From a bacterium (GTDB taxonomy: Bacteria > Patescibacteriota > Patescibacteriia > 2-12-FULL-60-25), in NCBI GenBank assembly GCA_021806685.1, contig JAJZQU010000002.1, positions 1 to 44,364 on the forward strand: DNA of 44,364 nt. The letters are read 5' to 3'. A program made the translations under genes and the position numbers. This document shows, in pieces, positions 23,019 to 31,507 of the stretch. A model generated the notes under the pieces. It made no database searches, was not told where the DNA came from, and saw only the letters and a program-made list of their open reading frames with translations. Position 1 is the first letter of the stretch; every line of letters starts with the position of its first letter.

Positions 23019-24536
23019 TCAGGCAGCAGCCTTGTAGAAACCCAGCTTCTCGAGCGCAAAGCGCTGCATGAAGGGCCAGACAATGGTAGCGTCAGACTTG
23101 ATTTGGGCACGAGGACCGCCTGGAGTGAATTTATGCCAGCTCACTCCCTCATCGTATGTGCAACCCGAGAGACCTCCAGGTGCCATCTCGGCAGGATCGA
23201 TCCTTACGCCATAATGGAAGATGCAAGGCTTTCCGTCGATGCCCAGGCGGTTAAGATATATCTCGTGTAGAGGTGCAACGTTCTGAGTGTTGTTGCGCGG
23301 CACTCCTCCGCCGATAGTGAAGATGCCTAGTCGCTTGGCAGTCGTTGCCAGCTTGAACAGGACCTCAGTGTCCATCTCGGAATCGAAGACCAGCTTGCGC
23401 GAGGGTTCCATTAACCGCTTGCGGTTATGCACAAACACGTCGTTCCCCAACTCTGAATCAATGAAGGCCGGGGTGACGATCGGCACGTCTCGGTGATAGG
23501 TACTCGCCAGGATGGAACGTGCATCCGGGTAATGCTCCACGATGTATCTGCCGATGTCATGGTAGAACTCATGTGAGCATCGCATACGAAAACTGCCATA
23601 TCCATCGAGCACGGCAGACACGATCTCTTCGATGTGGTCGAAGTTGGTCTCGGGCTCAAGCGAATCAGTGACGCGATTCAAGCCCAGCGAGGCCAGGACT
23701 TCATCCGACACGCTCGGGTCGTACTTGTAGTGTTTGCAGCCGGATCCTTCGATCAACCCGTGGGCCATGAGCGCGCCCGTGGCTGCTACGTACTTGATGC
23801 GCCCGGTGTCGATCAGGTCGGCGACGAGCAACTGCATCTTGCCGACCGTCATCGCGCCGCTCACGGTGAACATGTTGGTCGAATCTTCGTCGGCCAGCAT
23901 CTTGTAGAGCGTGTGAGCGCCGTGAATCATCTCCTTGGCAACCATCCCGTAAGGAATATGGTCCTTGGTGACCGTCACACCTTCCTGGATCAGCTGCAAG
24001 AGGTCGGCGACTCTGGGGCGCTTGTCGCGGAGGCGCTCCATGAGAGCGAGGTGCAGGATAGGCAGGACGATGCTTTCGTTCCCAAAGACAACATCCGGGA
24101 AATGCCCATCTCTCACCTGCCCCGGCCGGCACTGGTAACGGTCGTTGACGAAGAGCATGCGGCCGCACTTGCCGTACAACGCCTCGGAGTCGTACTCATT
24201 GTAAGGTCCGACCACCAGGACGTTCTCTGCCGTCCCAGCGCTGTCGAGAAAGTTCGTGGTAGTGTATGGCCCGTCGAAATCGAATTCTCGGACCATAGTT
24301 CGGAGAAGATCACGCAGGGGGTTGTTGCAGGAGATGTCGGAAATGACGACCGATCGACCGTTTTTTCGGCTAAGTTCGCTCCATCCGCTCAGTGTATCTG
24401 CGGCCTCGCCCAACATGCGGGCGCCGAACGAGCACTTGCTCATTCCGGTCACGATGTCGTTGACCGTAAAGCACTTGGCCAAATCCAGCGGTTCGAGCGG
24501 AACGAGCTTGTCGAGGACACTTGCTTCCTGCGTCAT
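23019..24536 (-). CDS. deoxyhypusine-synthase-like protein with a long N-terminal extension
   Basis: The last 280 of 505 residues match the deoxyhypusine synthase family. Visible motifs are FTVSGAMTVGKMQLLVADLI (223-242), YVAATGALMAHGLIEGSG (249-266), VPIVTPAFIDSELGNDVF (351-368), IGGGVPRN (408-415) and YDEGVSWHKF (461-470). The active-site Lys of the human enzyme (Lys-329) corresponds to Lys-469 here, so imine chemistry is likely kept. The human Lys-His-His after the GGG motif is replaced by Arg-Asn-Asn. About 200 N-terminal residues are not in deoxyhypusine synthase and I do not recognise them. Bacteria have no eIF5A, so a polyamine substrate (as in homospermidine synthase) is more plausible. 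The start at 24536 has a GGAG 6 bases upstream. Codon use is GC-rich like purH. Confidence 0.85.
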   Translation of the reverse strand: MTQEASVLDKLVPLEPLDLAKCFTVNDIVTGMSKCSFGARMLGEAADTLSGWSELSRKNGRSVVISDISCNNPLRDLLRTMVREFDFDGPYTTTNFLDSAGTAENVLVVGPYNEYDSEALYGKCGRMLFVNDRYQCRPGQVRDGHFPDVVFGNESIVLPILHLALMERLRDKRPRVADLLQLIQEGVTVTKDHIPYGMVAKEMIHGAHTLYKMLADEDSTNMFTVSGAMTVGKMQLLVADLIDTGRIKYVAATGALMAHGLIEGSGCKHYKYDPSVSDEVLASLGLNRVTDSLEPETNFDHIEEIVSAVLDGYGSFRMRCSHEFYHDIGRYIVEHYPDARSILASTYHRDVPIVTPAFIDSELGNDVFVHNRKRLMEPSRKLVFDSEMDTEVLFKLATTAKRLGIFTIGGGVPRNNTQNVAPLHEIYLNRLGIDGKPCIFHYGVRIDPAEMAPGGLSGCTYDEGVSWHKFTPGGPRAQIKSDATIVWPFMQRFALEKLGFYKAAA

Positions 24537-24563
24537 GGTGGACTCCGATCTGTCTGGGTTGTG

Positions 24564-24569
24564 ATTGTA
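24564..24569 (-). promoter_or_regulatory. -10 TACAAT of the deoxyhypusine-synthase-like gene
   Basis: The predicted transcript has a leader of about 20 bases containing the GGAG ribosome-binding site. A clear -35 box is not seen. Confidence 0.4.
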
Positions 24570-24616
24570 CAGCGCCCAAAAGCATGCGCATTGCACTTGA
24601 ATACTGGGCTTTTGTC

Positions 24617-24650
24617 AAGATAAAGACGCCCTTGAAGGCGTCCTTATCTT
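24617..24650 (-). terminator. intrinsic terminator, GACGCC type
   Basis: AAGATAAAGACGCC and GGCGTCCTTATCTT form a 14-base stem with one mismatch and a 6-base loop. It follows the gene at 24666-25598 by 15 bases and may act on both strands. Confidence 0.8.
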
Positions 24651-24665
24651 TCTTGCAGACTTGGT

Positions 24666-25598
24666 TTATTTCTTGACAGTAAACGGGTAAACACCGGCCA
24701 AGACATCATCCAAATAAATCTTTAACTCATATCTGCCGGGAGGTAAATCGTTTTGCCCGCCGCAACCTATCGAACCCCCGGCCTTAATTACCGAGGGGAA
24801 GACCGCTTTTTCCGAAACGTACTGCTGGGTTTCTATACTGTAGGTTGCAGCCGCAAGAACACCAGCTGGAATATCTTTTTTAAGTTCAGCTATGGTGCAA
24901 AACTGATCCTTGCTCGTAAAGACAGTCGTCTTGGTGGGCACTGTCTTAGGCGGCGCAACCGTCTTGCCAATGGCAAGCTTGGCTAAGGCAAAGCTCTTAA
25001 AGTATTCGGACAATTTTTGCGCATCTGCCTTTTCAGAAGGTGGATTCAGCAGCTTGACGCTTTTAACGGAGGTCTTTGAACTCGCTTTGCAGGCTTTGTT
25101 AAAAGCTTTTTCGTTGCTGACAAAAGTAAGCTGATAGATATAATGGTTGCTTCCCAAGACCCCGTAAGCATACTGCCTTAAATTACCGCCCGTTTCCGCC
25201 GGTACTATTACATCGAGCTCAAAGTGGTCATCGGTTATGGTTTTTGTCACAAATTTCATGTTCGCTTGCTTTGACTGTTCTTCCACCGTGGCCAGTAAGA
25301 AATCCTTTAAGGTGCTGCCGGGCGGCAATTGGGCTGTTATTAGCATGAAGGCGCAGTTGCCATCACTGACAGCTGCTAAAAGGCTATCCTTAAAAGGAGA
25401 TTGACTGATATCAACTGCTTTCCATTGCGGATACTGCAATGTGATATTGGCGTCCTTATAAGCATTCATCTTGCCGGCCGCCAAAGCTGTGTTGTCTTTG
25501 ACAAAGCCTACGGTAGCCCAGGCGAAACCCGAGACCAGGATAACTGCCAAAGGTAAAAGAAAAATGTTCTTTGACTTTGCTTTCTTGTGTTTTGACAT
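24666..25598 (-). CDS. exported protein of unknown function
   Basis: This 310-residue protein has an N-terminal basic stretch and a transmembrane or signal segment (IFLLPLAVILVSGFAWATVGF). It has two likely domains. The first (residues 40-190, beginning with NITLQYPQWKAVDIS) resembles the small fold seen in lipoproteins such as PsbP-like or DUF1795 proteins, by pattern only. The second (about 235-310), ending in DLPPGRYELKIYLDDVLAGVYPFTV, is a beta-sandwich. Four Cys in the exported part could form disulfides. A TATAAT at 25627-25632 lies about 30 bases upstream of the start. I cannot assign a function. Confidence 0.75.
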   Translation of the reverse strand: MSKHKKAKSKNIFLLPLAVILVSGFAWATVGFVKDNTALAAGKMNAYKDANITLQYPQWKAVDISQSPFKDSLLAAVSDGNCAFMLITAQLPPGSTLKDFLLATVEEQSKQANMKFVTKTITDDHFELDVIVPAETGGNLRQYAYGVLGSNHYIYQLTFVSNEKAFNKACKASSKTSVKSVKLLNPPSEKADAQKLSEYFKSFALAKLAIGKTVAPPKTVPTKTTVFTSKDQFCTIAELKKDIPAGVLAAATYSIETQQYVSEKAVFPSVIKAGGSIGCGGQNDLPPGRYELKIYLDDVLAGVYPFTVKK

Positions 25599-25626
25599 AG
25601 CTTATTAAAAAATGGTTATTGTGAGT

Positions 25627-25632
25627 ATTATA
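25627..25632 (-). promoter_or_regulatory. -10 TATAAT inside a palindrome
   Basis: The box lies in the perfect palindrome-like GAGTATAATACTC on the minus strand. The symmetric context might bind a regulator; the leader is about 20 bases. Confidence 0.55.
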
Positions 25633-25663
25633 CTCTTTATTAGTTCATCGGGGAATTTTTTGG

Positions 25664-26899
25664 CTATTTTGTCGGATAAACGCGGTAGATGACTCCCGCT
25701 TTGTCATCTGAAATAAAAAGCTCGCCATTTGGCTTGGTTAAGAGCCCGGCCGGACGGCCAAGCGCCGTATTATCGGCCTGGAGCCAACCTGAAATAAAGT
25801 CCTCAGCCCCTTGGTACTCCCCTTTTGGGCCCAACTTATAGCGCACAACTTTGTAACCAGTAGGCACGGAACGATTCCATGATCCGTGGTAGGCCACAAA
25901 CAATCCATTGGCATAATCCTTTGGCCAAGCATTGCCTGTGATAAAAGCTAAACCGAGTGGGGCAGAATGGGCCGGGATATTAATGTATGAAGGAGTTTCA
26001 AACGGCTCCATGCAAGGGTTACGGAAATAAGTATTTTTATCAAAATCAGTATCATGCACGTTTTTGCCATAACAAATAGGCCAACCGTAATTACTGCCTT
26101 GCGCAAGGATATTGATTTCATCCGGCGGCAAGTCATCCCCTAAATAGTCCCTGCCCATTTCTGTAATCCAAACCTGCTTAGTTGCTGGATTGATGGCTTG
26201 GAAGACAGAGTTGCGGAGACCCTTGGCATATTCCTTCAACTCTCCCCCGTCTGCGCCAATGACCATAATCTTGGCACGCAACGGATCCTGTTCATTACAA
26301 ACATTGCAGTCCGAACCAATAGCTACCAACAGTTGGCTATCGTTAGGAGCAGGTAAGAACAGGAGCGAACGAGTAACGTGCCTGCCGCCAGCCGGCAGGT
26401 CGGTCAGTTTATGGCGGTTGGTTGCCTTGAGGGCTATGGGGTCATAATCGTAATATGACAACGCATTTTCTTCGGCAACATACAAGCGACATTTATTGAT
26501 AACGCAACGGAAAGCCAAGCCATGCGGGTTATTAAGCCCTTGGATCAGAACCACTTGTCTTTCAGCCACTCCACTACCTGTATTGTCAGGCAAAGCAATA
26601 ACTTGCCCACGTGCCGGCACACTAACCACCATGACATCATTGGGATCAGTGACTATTACCCTGGGATCACCTAAATCCTTGGCAAAGATGCCGACCGAGA
26701 AACCTGCCGGTAGATTAAGCGGAGCTTCGCGTTTGTCAATCAGCTGTGTAATATCTCGGGACGGAGGATTTACTGCCGGCCCTATGCCGCGCAAATTATT
26801 ATGATAAAAACTCCAAAGCCACCAGGTACTTACTGCGATAGCCACTACAAAAACTATTAGGAGGATTGCTATGAGTAATTGCTTTGTTATTTTTTGCAT
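25664..26899 (-). CDS. membrane-anchored sorbosone/glucose dehydrogenase-like beta-propeller
   Basis: The 411-residue protein has an N-terminal helix (LLIAILLIVFVVAIAVSTWWLW) and a six-bladed beta-propeller like PQQ-dependent sugar dehydrogenases (GSDH, YliI). Motifs include LNLPAGFSVGIFAKDLGDPR at the start, GLNNPHGLAFR, YAKGLRNSVFQAINP, ITEMGRDYLGDDLPPDEIN and NYGWPICYG. Related proteins oxidise aldoses with PQQ, or are sugar-binding propellers that have lost catalysis. The start at 26899 lies 4 bases after the deacetylase stop; the longer frame from 26920 would overlap it. It is the last gene of a three-gene operon of exported proteins. Confidence 0.85.
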   Translation of the reverse strand: MQKITKQLLIAILLIVFVVAIAVSTWWLWSFYHNNLRGIGPAVNPPSRDITQLIDKREAPLNLPAGFSVGIFAKDLGDPRVIVTDPNDVMVVSVPARGQVIALPDNTGSGVAERQVVLIQGLNNPHGLAFRCVINKCRLYVAEENALSYYDYDPIALKATNRHKLTDLPAGGRHVTRSLLFLPAPNDSQLLVAIGSDCNVCNEQDPLRAKIMVIGADGGELKEYAKGLRNSVFQAINPATKQVWITEMGRDYLGDDLPPDEINILAQGSNYGWPICYGKNVHDTDFDKNTYFRNPCMEPFETPSYINIPAHSAPLGLAFITGNAWPKDYANGLFVAYHGSWNRSVPTGYKVVRYKLGPKGEYQGAEDFISGWLQADNTALGRPAGLLTKPNGELFISDDKAGVIYRVYPTK

Positions 26900-26903
26900 A
26901 TTA

Positions 26904-27701
26904 TTATCGTTTAGAGGCATTACGCACTAAGAGGTCGACGGAACTCCCGTTCATGACCCTGATGCGGCGCAACTCAAAGATAGTCGAGGATGATTGGCGC
27001 GAGCCATAGAGGGTCGAGAAAGCCGTGCGAAAACCTGCCGCTTGGATTTCGCGTTCAACGGTTTTATTGAAACCCCCAAAAGGATAAGCGAAATCCAAAA
27101 TCTGATGGTTGGTCAATTTTTCTAAATCAGCTTTAGAAGTTTGAATTTCAGCACGCAACTTTTTAAGCGGCAGATACCTAAGATCAAGATGGTGTTCACT
27201 GTGGGCCGCAATGGTCGCCAAGCCAGTAGCATCCAGAGCTTGGATTGTTTTGGGATACATGTAATCCCGACGTGACATGAAAGCCGGAACAATAAAAAAA
27301 GTCGCTTGCAAATTCAAACGCTGCAGCACTGGCAAAGCCTCAGTGTATTGGCAATAGTAACCGTCATCAAAAGTCAGCAGGATTGGTTTAGATGGCAAAC
27401 CCGCTCCTTTGGTCAAAGCGGCATCCAATTCGGCCGGCGTGATAGTTTGGTAGCCTTTGGCAACCAGCTCATCCATCTGCGCCGCAAAACGTTTGGGCGA
27501 AACGCTTAACCTGGTGCCAGTTACATCAAGACCGTATAAAGGCCTGACATAGTGATACATCAAAACCGGTACTACCACTGTCCGCTTAGTTGGCGTGGCC
27601 TGCAAATTCAAAGTCCACGACGCCGTGTCTGCCTTGGCACCCAACGGTAACAGGACAAGCGTCGAAACCAAAAATAATGTTCTAAAGCGGGCGGTCGTCA
27701 T
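26904..27701 (-). CDS. exported polysaccharide deacetylase (NodB family)
   Basis: This 265-residue protein has a short signal peptide (LFLVSTLVLLPLGAKA) and a NodB/CE4 domain. The metal and catalytic residues are present: LTFDDGYY with Asp-112 and Asp-113, and HSEHH (His-167 and His-171). CE4 enzymes remove N-acetyl groups from peptidoglycan, chitin or other amino-sugar polymers. The region YPFGGFNKTVEREIQAAGF is the conserved RxP-like motif 3, with a Tyr-Pro-Phe variant. Its start overlaps the stop of the upstream propeller gene by 4 bases (ATGA). It fits surface polysaccharide remodelling. Confidence 0.92.
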   Translation of the reverse strand: MTTARFRTLFLVSTLVLLPLGAKADTASWTLNLQATPTKRTVVVPVLMYHYVRPLYGLDVTGTRLSVSPKRFAAQMDELVAKGYQTITPAELDAALTKGAGLPSKPILLTFDDGYYCQYTEALPVLQRLNLQATFFIVPAFMSRRDYMYPKTIQALDATGLATIAAHSEHHLDLRYLPLKKLRAEIQTSKADLEKLTNHQILDFAYPFGGFNKTVEREIQAAGFRTAFSTLYGSRQSSSTIFELRRIRVMNGSSVDLLVRNASKR

Positions 27702-29347
27702 CTCAGGTACATGAAATAAAACGAATCCTGATCTAGGGCTTTGCCGTTGGAATCATAAAGCGTGACCGTTCCCATACCTAGGACTGGATAGACCATCTGC
27801 CCGCTAGCAGTGCTAATGGCCCGCGAGGCAGAGACGATAGCCAAGTTAGCTGCATCATTCCCGATTAGTTTGGCAATAGGCCCTCTGATCTTGCCCAGTA
27901 CCTTGCTCAACAAGGCTGACGGGCTTAGGTTGCCCATTATACCGGCCAGGTAGTCATTAAATGACGACCCGCTGGCCAAATCAGGCACTGTCCCCGAGAA
28001 GTTACGCCTGCGAGACGAGCCAGCCTTAACTGTTACTTTTTCTTCATGGATATTCCCGCTGGTCTCCAATTGGCCCAAAGTGTACTCCAATAATTTTGAG
28101 CGTATATTTTCCGGTTCCTTGTCGCTGATCTTGCCAGTCAGGTTTTTCCAAAACGCAAGTGAAGCCGGTAGGCTCAAGTCAACGCTTAAGGTCATTTGTT
28201 GATCCAAGATACCAGGGTTGGTGATAAAAGCCCCCATATCAATAGTCTGGTCCTTGATTAAGACTGGGATGCCGGGGCTCTCGGCCAAAACAGCTGGTCT
28301 GGACTCTTCAACAAAAAGTTCGTCTCCTTTGGGATAAGTGTAAACATTACCCAAAGCATTGGTGATGATTGATGTCCGATGGCCGCCGGCATTAACATCC
28401 TGCACAATCCTAAAGGGCCGCATTTCACTCGTGCTGTACGAATCATCAAAAGCATAAAGGCGACGCGAGCCGCTATTCACATATATATAGCGCCCATTGG
28501 CTGACATGGCTAAGTCTGAATTCCCAAAACTGTTGTTAAAACTACGGATCTCCTTGCCGTGGCCATCCATGATTGAGACGCCTTTGTTATAACTGACAGC
28601 GACCTTATCTCCAACAATAGTCATGGCAGCGCCGATAAGCGAGCTTTTATATTTCTTTTGCCACAACGGTTGGCTGTTGACCTTATCCCAATAATAGATC
28701 GACCAAGCTGCCACACCTAGAATATAGCGGCCATCGCTGGACATCTTTAATTCTTTGACGCGGTCATCCGGTTTAGACATCCACTTCATAGAGTTACTAC
28801 TTGCGTCGAAAACATAGACCCCCAAACTGGAAGCTGCGGCCACAGTCTTGCCGTCATCAGATATGGCAACTGAAAACGGCCAATCATCTTTGGGGTCCAG
28901 GGACCAGGTTTTGATTGGTTGGGATGAATCCTTCTTAAATAAATAAACTTTACCCGTATAACCCCCGGCTGCTATCCACATTCCGTCTGGGCTAATGGCA
29001 ATCGCTTCGCGCCCGTCCTTGGCCCAACTCCAAACTACTTTTTTCTCTGGGACGGATAATAACTTTACCCCATTGCCAACTGCTGCCAGATATTTACCGT
29101 CTCTGGACAAGGCTATGCGCCCCATGGTCTTTTCAGCAATATAGGTCCAAATCTTATTGCCGTTATTATTGTAAACTTTTATCTCATCCCCTAACTCTGA
29201 TAAGACAGCTGTGGCCGCGCCTTCACCCGAAATTTGTATCGGGCCTTTAACATCATGGTTATCTGACCAAGCCCAGGTAGCTACTCCCACGACTAAGATA
29301 AGCATCACCAACAAACAAGGCCAAATGTATAAAAAACGAAATTTCAT
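27698..29347 (-). CDS. membrane-anchored WD40/PQQ-like beta-propeller protein
   Basis: This 549-residue protein has an N-terminal helix (WPCLLVMLILVVGVATWAW). Seven or so propeller blades follow with the pattern IALSRDGKYLAAVG, IAISPDGMWIAAGG, VAISDDGKTVAAAS and LKMSSDGRYILGVA. The C-terminal 190 residues are a different domain with Ser/Gly-rich turns. Propellers of this type bind ligands or act as scaffolds; no enzymatic residues are apparent. It heads the operon that continues into the deacetylase and the sorbosone-dehydrogenase-like gene. The three products are all exported, so they may work as a group on the cell surface. Confidence 0.83.
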   Translation of the reverse strand: MKFRFLYIWPCLLVMLILVVGVATWAWSDNHDVKGPIQISGEGAATAVLSELGDEIKVYNNNGNKIWTYIAEKTMGRIALSRDGKYLAAVGNGVKLLSVPEKKVVWSWAKDGREAIAISPDGMWIAAGGYTGKVYLFKKDSSQPIKTWSLDPKDDWPFSVAISDDGKTVAAASSLGVYVFDASSNSMKWMSKPDDRVKELKMSSDGRYILGVAAWSIYYWDKVNSQPLWQKKYKSSLIGAAMTIVGDKVAVSYNKGVSIMDGHGKEIRSFNNSFGNSDLAMSANGRYIYVNSGSRRLYAFDDSYSTSEMRPFRIVQDVNAGGHRTSIITNALGNVYTYPKGDELFVEESRPAVLAESPGIPVLIKDQTIDMGAFITNPGILDQQMTLSVDLSLPASLAFWKNLTGKISDKEPENIRSKLLEYTLGQLETSGNIHEEKVTVKAGSSRRRNFSGTVPDLASGSSFNDYLAGIMGNLSPSALLSKVLGKIRGPIAKLIGNDAANLAIVSASRAISTASGQMVYPVLGMGTVTLYDSNGKALDQDSFYFMYLR

Positions 29348-29372
29348 ATAAAAAGGTAAAATTTATGGCAGT

Positions 29373-29381
29373 AGTATAGCA
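29373..29381 (-). promoter_or_regulatory. extended -10 promoter TGCTATACT
   Basis: It lies about 25 bases upstream of the ATG at 29347 and drives the three-gene propeller operon. Confidence 0.65.
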
Positions 29382-29414
29382 CTTTTGCATCATTTCATGT
29401 AATCTTATGATCAT

Positions 29415-29663
29415 ATGGACCAACCACATCTTGATACATTAAGTACCGAAGACCTCTATTCCGAGATCAGCGACTTGGCGCAAGAACGCGGCGTCAGCGC
29501 CCAGGCACAATGGGACGAATTAGTCGAGTCAGTGATCGAAGACCATTTGGAACTCGGCGAGTTAAACTCTGACCAGAATTTAACAGCCAAACAGGAGGTC
29601 TTAAAATCCCGTTGGGCCGATTACCAAACTGAAAGGGGTTTTGAGCCAGAAGAAAAAGAATGA
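29415..29663 (+). CDS. small acidic protein of unknown function
   Basis: This 82-residue protein is acidic and helical ([59 protein letters not shown]). No family is recognised. Its stop codon overlaps the start of the VF530-like gene (ATGA), so the two are translationally coupled. No Shine-Dalgarno sequence is present. The coupling suggests that the two products act together. Confidence 0.7.
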   Translation: MDQPHLDTLSTEDLYSEISDLAQERGVSAQAQWDELVESVIEDHLELGELNSDQNLTAKQEVLKSRWADYQTERGFEPEEKE

Positions 29664-29875
29664 CCAAGACTTCCAATGACCCTCTCCATGGGAAGACATT
29701 GCAATCAATCCTGGAAGATCTGGTTGATGTTTACGGTTGGAAGGGCTTGTCAGAACGGATCAGAATCAAGTGCTTTGCGAACGATCCAAGCATTTCATCA
29801 AGCCTGGTGTTCTTGAGGAAAACGCCTTGGGCACGCCAAAAAGTTGAAAAGCTGTACCTTTGGACCAAGCGATAA
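29660..29875 (+). CDS. VF530-family (DUF2132) small DNA-binding protein
   Basis: This 71-residue protein matches the VF530 family almost across its length: [40 protein letters not shown] and [20 protein letters not shown]. The family has a compact helical fold and is thought to bind DNA; its biological role is not established. Its start overlaps the end of the upstream small acidic gene. Confidence 0.9.
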   Translation: MTKTSNDPLHGKTLQSILEDLVDVYGWKGLSERIRIKCFANDPSISSSLVFLRKTPWARQKVEKLYLWTKR

Positions 29876-29892
29876 TAAATAATAATTTTACT

Positions 29893-30315
29893 ATGAATGA
29901 GAAGATGCCCACATTTCCGGCCCCGGAAAACAAGACCGAGACAAAAGCTGAGTACAGCGGGGAGGAACAAGCCGTCCAATGGCTGAAAGATCATCCGGAA
30001 CTAGTGGCTGTCCCGGAAGCCTTGAAAGAAAGCGGGCCGGAAATAGAGAAATTTAAAGTTGATGTTGCTTGGTTTGAAGTAGAACATCCGCTCGAACAAC
30101 TGCACCTGATAGTTGACCTCACGGCAGAACAGGCTCCACGCCACCCAATACGGGAACCAGCGAGATTGGCACTTATACCTATTGTCGCCAGGCTCACTGC
30201 CATGAAAAGGGAAACTGATATTTCTGATGAAAAGTATGAGGAAATGAAAGCGCTTTACAAGCGTCTTTCAAGAGCTGTAGGAATGATACGTAATAACAAA
30301 GTTGACCACCAATAG
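29893..30315 (+). CDS. hypothetical acidic protein
   Basis: This 140-residue protein is unrecognised. It starts with a low-complexity segment (Lys, Glu, Pro and Thr rich, MNEKMPTFPAPENKTETKAE). Helices follow (EQAVQWLKDHPELVAVPEAL, EKFKVDVAWFEVEHPLEQLH, EKYEEMKALYKRLSRAVGMI). I chose ATG 29893 because the longer frame would begin inside the VF530-like gene. There is no membrane segment or signal. It is probably cytoplasmic. Confidence 0.6.
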   Translation: MNEKMPTFPAPENKTETKAEYSGEEQAVQWLKDHPELVAVPEALKESGPEIEKFKVDVAWFEVEHPLEQLHLIVDLTAEQAPRHPIREPARLALIPIVARLTAMKRETDISDEKYEEMKALYKRLSRAVGMIRNNKVDHQ

Positions 30316-30379
30316 GCAAAACCAACTTTATTTGCTATCGTTTTGGCCAAGACAATGGATTCTGAGAAGGAGGATGACC

Positions 30380-30895
30380 ATGCCGAAGCGTTCATTCCAA
30401 ACCCGCCAACCAAGAATCAACCACAAGATCCGAACAGACCTGCTCCCTGCCTGCCTGGAGGGCTTCCTTACCCTGGTCGCGGCGCCGACAAACAAACACT
30501 TGAGGCAATGGTTTAGGCTCGAATTAAACTATCACCAATTGACTGGGAATTGGCCCCTGCGCGTTTGGGTATTTTCTAACTTACGCGAGTTCCGGGAAGA
30601 CGTGACGGTGAGATACTGGTTTGAGTTGCTGGAGTCGGTCAAAGAGGCGGACGATGAGCTCGGAGGTACTCCGAAGTTTTTCTTCCGCTACCAGGCCGCC
30701 TCCCCGTTCAAGGGCATGATCGTATTTTGGGTCAGCCCAAAACACGGGCCGCGCGGAAAAGAAAAGACAGCGGCAGAAATCGCACAGCTAAGGGCCAGGC
30801 ACGGGATCCGCAATGACGAATCACCTCGCTACTCATCGGACAATGGCCGCTTTGTCGCGTTTCCAATAACGGCTTCCGATATCCCGTCCGCTTGA
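30380..30895 (+). CDS. hypothetical basic protein, GC-rich orphan
   Basis: This 171-residue protein is unrecognised. It starts with a basic segment (MPKRSFQTRQPRINHKIR). It is rich in Trp, Arg and Phe, with EFREDVTVRYWFELLESVKE and KFFFRYQAASPFKGMIVFWV in the middle. The start is decided by a strong AAGGAGG Shine-Dalgarno 6 bases upstream. It has its own intrinsic terminator. Codon choice is more GC-rich than in the genes on either side of the cluster. It belongs to the Shine-Dalgarno class of small orphans in this window. Confidence 0.65.
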   Translation: MPKRSFQTRQPRINHKIRTDLLPACLEGFLTLVAAPTNKHLRQWFRLELNYHQLTGNWPLRVWVFSNLREFREDVTVRYWFELLESVKEADDELGGTPKFFFRYQAASPFKGMIVFWVSPKHGPRGKEKTAAEIAQLRARHGIRNDESPRYSSDNGRFVAFPITASDIPSA

Positions 30896-30912
30896 TCTTG
30901 GTACAGCACCTC

Positions 30913-30943
30913 GCGCGAGAAGCCGACTTCCCGCGCTTTTTTT
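30913..30943 (+). terminator. intrinsic terminator
   Basis: GCGCGAGAAG and CTTCCCGCGC pair over 10 bases with one mismatch and a 4-base loop, followed by seven T. It ends the orphan gene at 30380-30895. Confidence 0.9.
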
Positions 30944-30970
30944 ATGTAAACTTTAAGATGTAGAAACAAT

Positions 30971-30997
30971 AAAAAAAAACCGTTCCGAGCGGAACGG
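30971..30997 (-). terminator. intrinsic terminator
   Basis: On the minus strand CCGTTCC and GGAACGG form a 7-base stem with a GCTC loop, followed by nine U. It ends the two-helix protein gene at 31041-31376. Confidence 0.9.
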
Positions 30998-31040
30998 ACA
31001 GAGCTGCATTTCTAGTCGACCGACGGAAGGCGAGAGCTGG

Positions 31041-31376
31041 TCAGTTCAAGCTTTCCGGAGGCAGGGATCCGCGTCTTCTGCGGAAAGGAATGATATTGCT
31101 GTGCCAAAGCTTGGGCGGAATGGGGTGATTATCAGGCATATGCTTCAGATACCCCTGTAAGTAACACCAGTTGCAGAACATCGTCAGAAAAAGGATGAAG
31201 AACCCAATCGCCGCGATGAACCCGGCATGCAAGGTCAGAAAGTCGTCCCTTGCGTGAGTGCGGCCGTAGAAGACGACCAACCCGCAAACCAGGCAAAGAA
31301 CGGCTAGCAAGAGCGAGACAATGCTCATCCTGAGAGATTCTTTTTGCCGTTGGATCAACTGCTCTTTGTTTGTCAT
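31041..31376 (-). CDS. two-helix membrane protein, GC-rich orphan
   Basis: This 111-residue protein has two transmembrane segments (IVSLLLAVLCLVCGLVVFYG and LHAGFIAAIGFFILFLTMFC). The cytoplasmic C-terminus is basic and Pro-rich (HPIPPKLWHSNIIPFRRRRG). A Shine-Dalgarno GGAGAGG lies just upstream of the ATG. A promoter with TTGACA and TAACCT at 17-base spacing (31407-31435) precedes it, leaving a leader of about 24 bases. No family is recognised. Confidence 0.65.
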   Translation of the reverse strand: MTNKEQLIQRQKESLRMSIVSLLLAVLCLVCGLVVFYGRTHARDDFLTLHAGFIAAIGFFILFLTMFCNWCYLQGYLKHMPDNHPIPPKLWHSNIIPFRRRRGSLPPESLN

Positions 31377-31406
31377 GACCCTCTCCTTTTTTGGGACCTG
31401 GCCGTT

Positions 31407-31435
31407 AGGTTAGACGGCTTTTACCGGAATGTCAA
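31407..31435 (-). promoter_or_regulatory. promoter TTGACA-17-TAACCT
   Basis: A perfect -35 TTGACA (31430-31435) is followed at 17 bases by TAACCT (31407-31412). It belongs to the Shine-Dalgarno class of genes. Confidence 0.65.
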
Positions 31436-31507
31436 AAAGTTTATATAAAAAACACCCAACCCCGCTTGCCAGCCATGTCTTATCGACACGGGACAAACGG
31501 GATAGGG

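Noticed and set aside
23019-24536. Hypusine formation on a translation factor
   Set aside because: Bacteria use EF-P, which is not a deoxyhypusine synthase substrate, and no eIF5A-like gene is visible. A polyamine role is more plausible.
23634-24623. Long plus-strand open frame (329 codons) opposite the deoxyhypusine-synthase-like gene
   Set aside because: It is a mirror of a GC-rich coding strand: no recognisable domain, no promoter or Shine-Dalgarno of its own, and the minus-strand protein shows clear family motifs.
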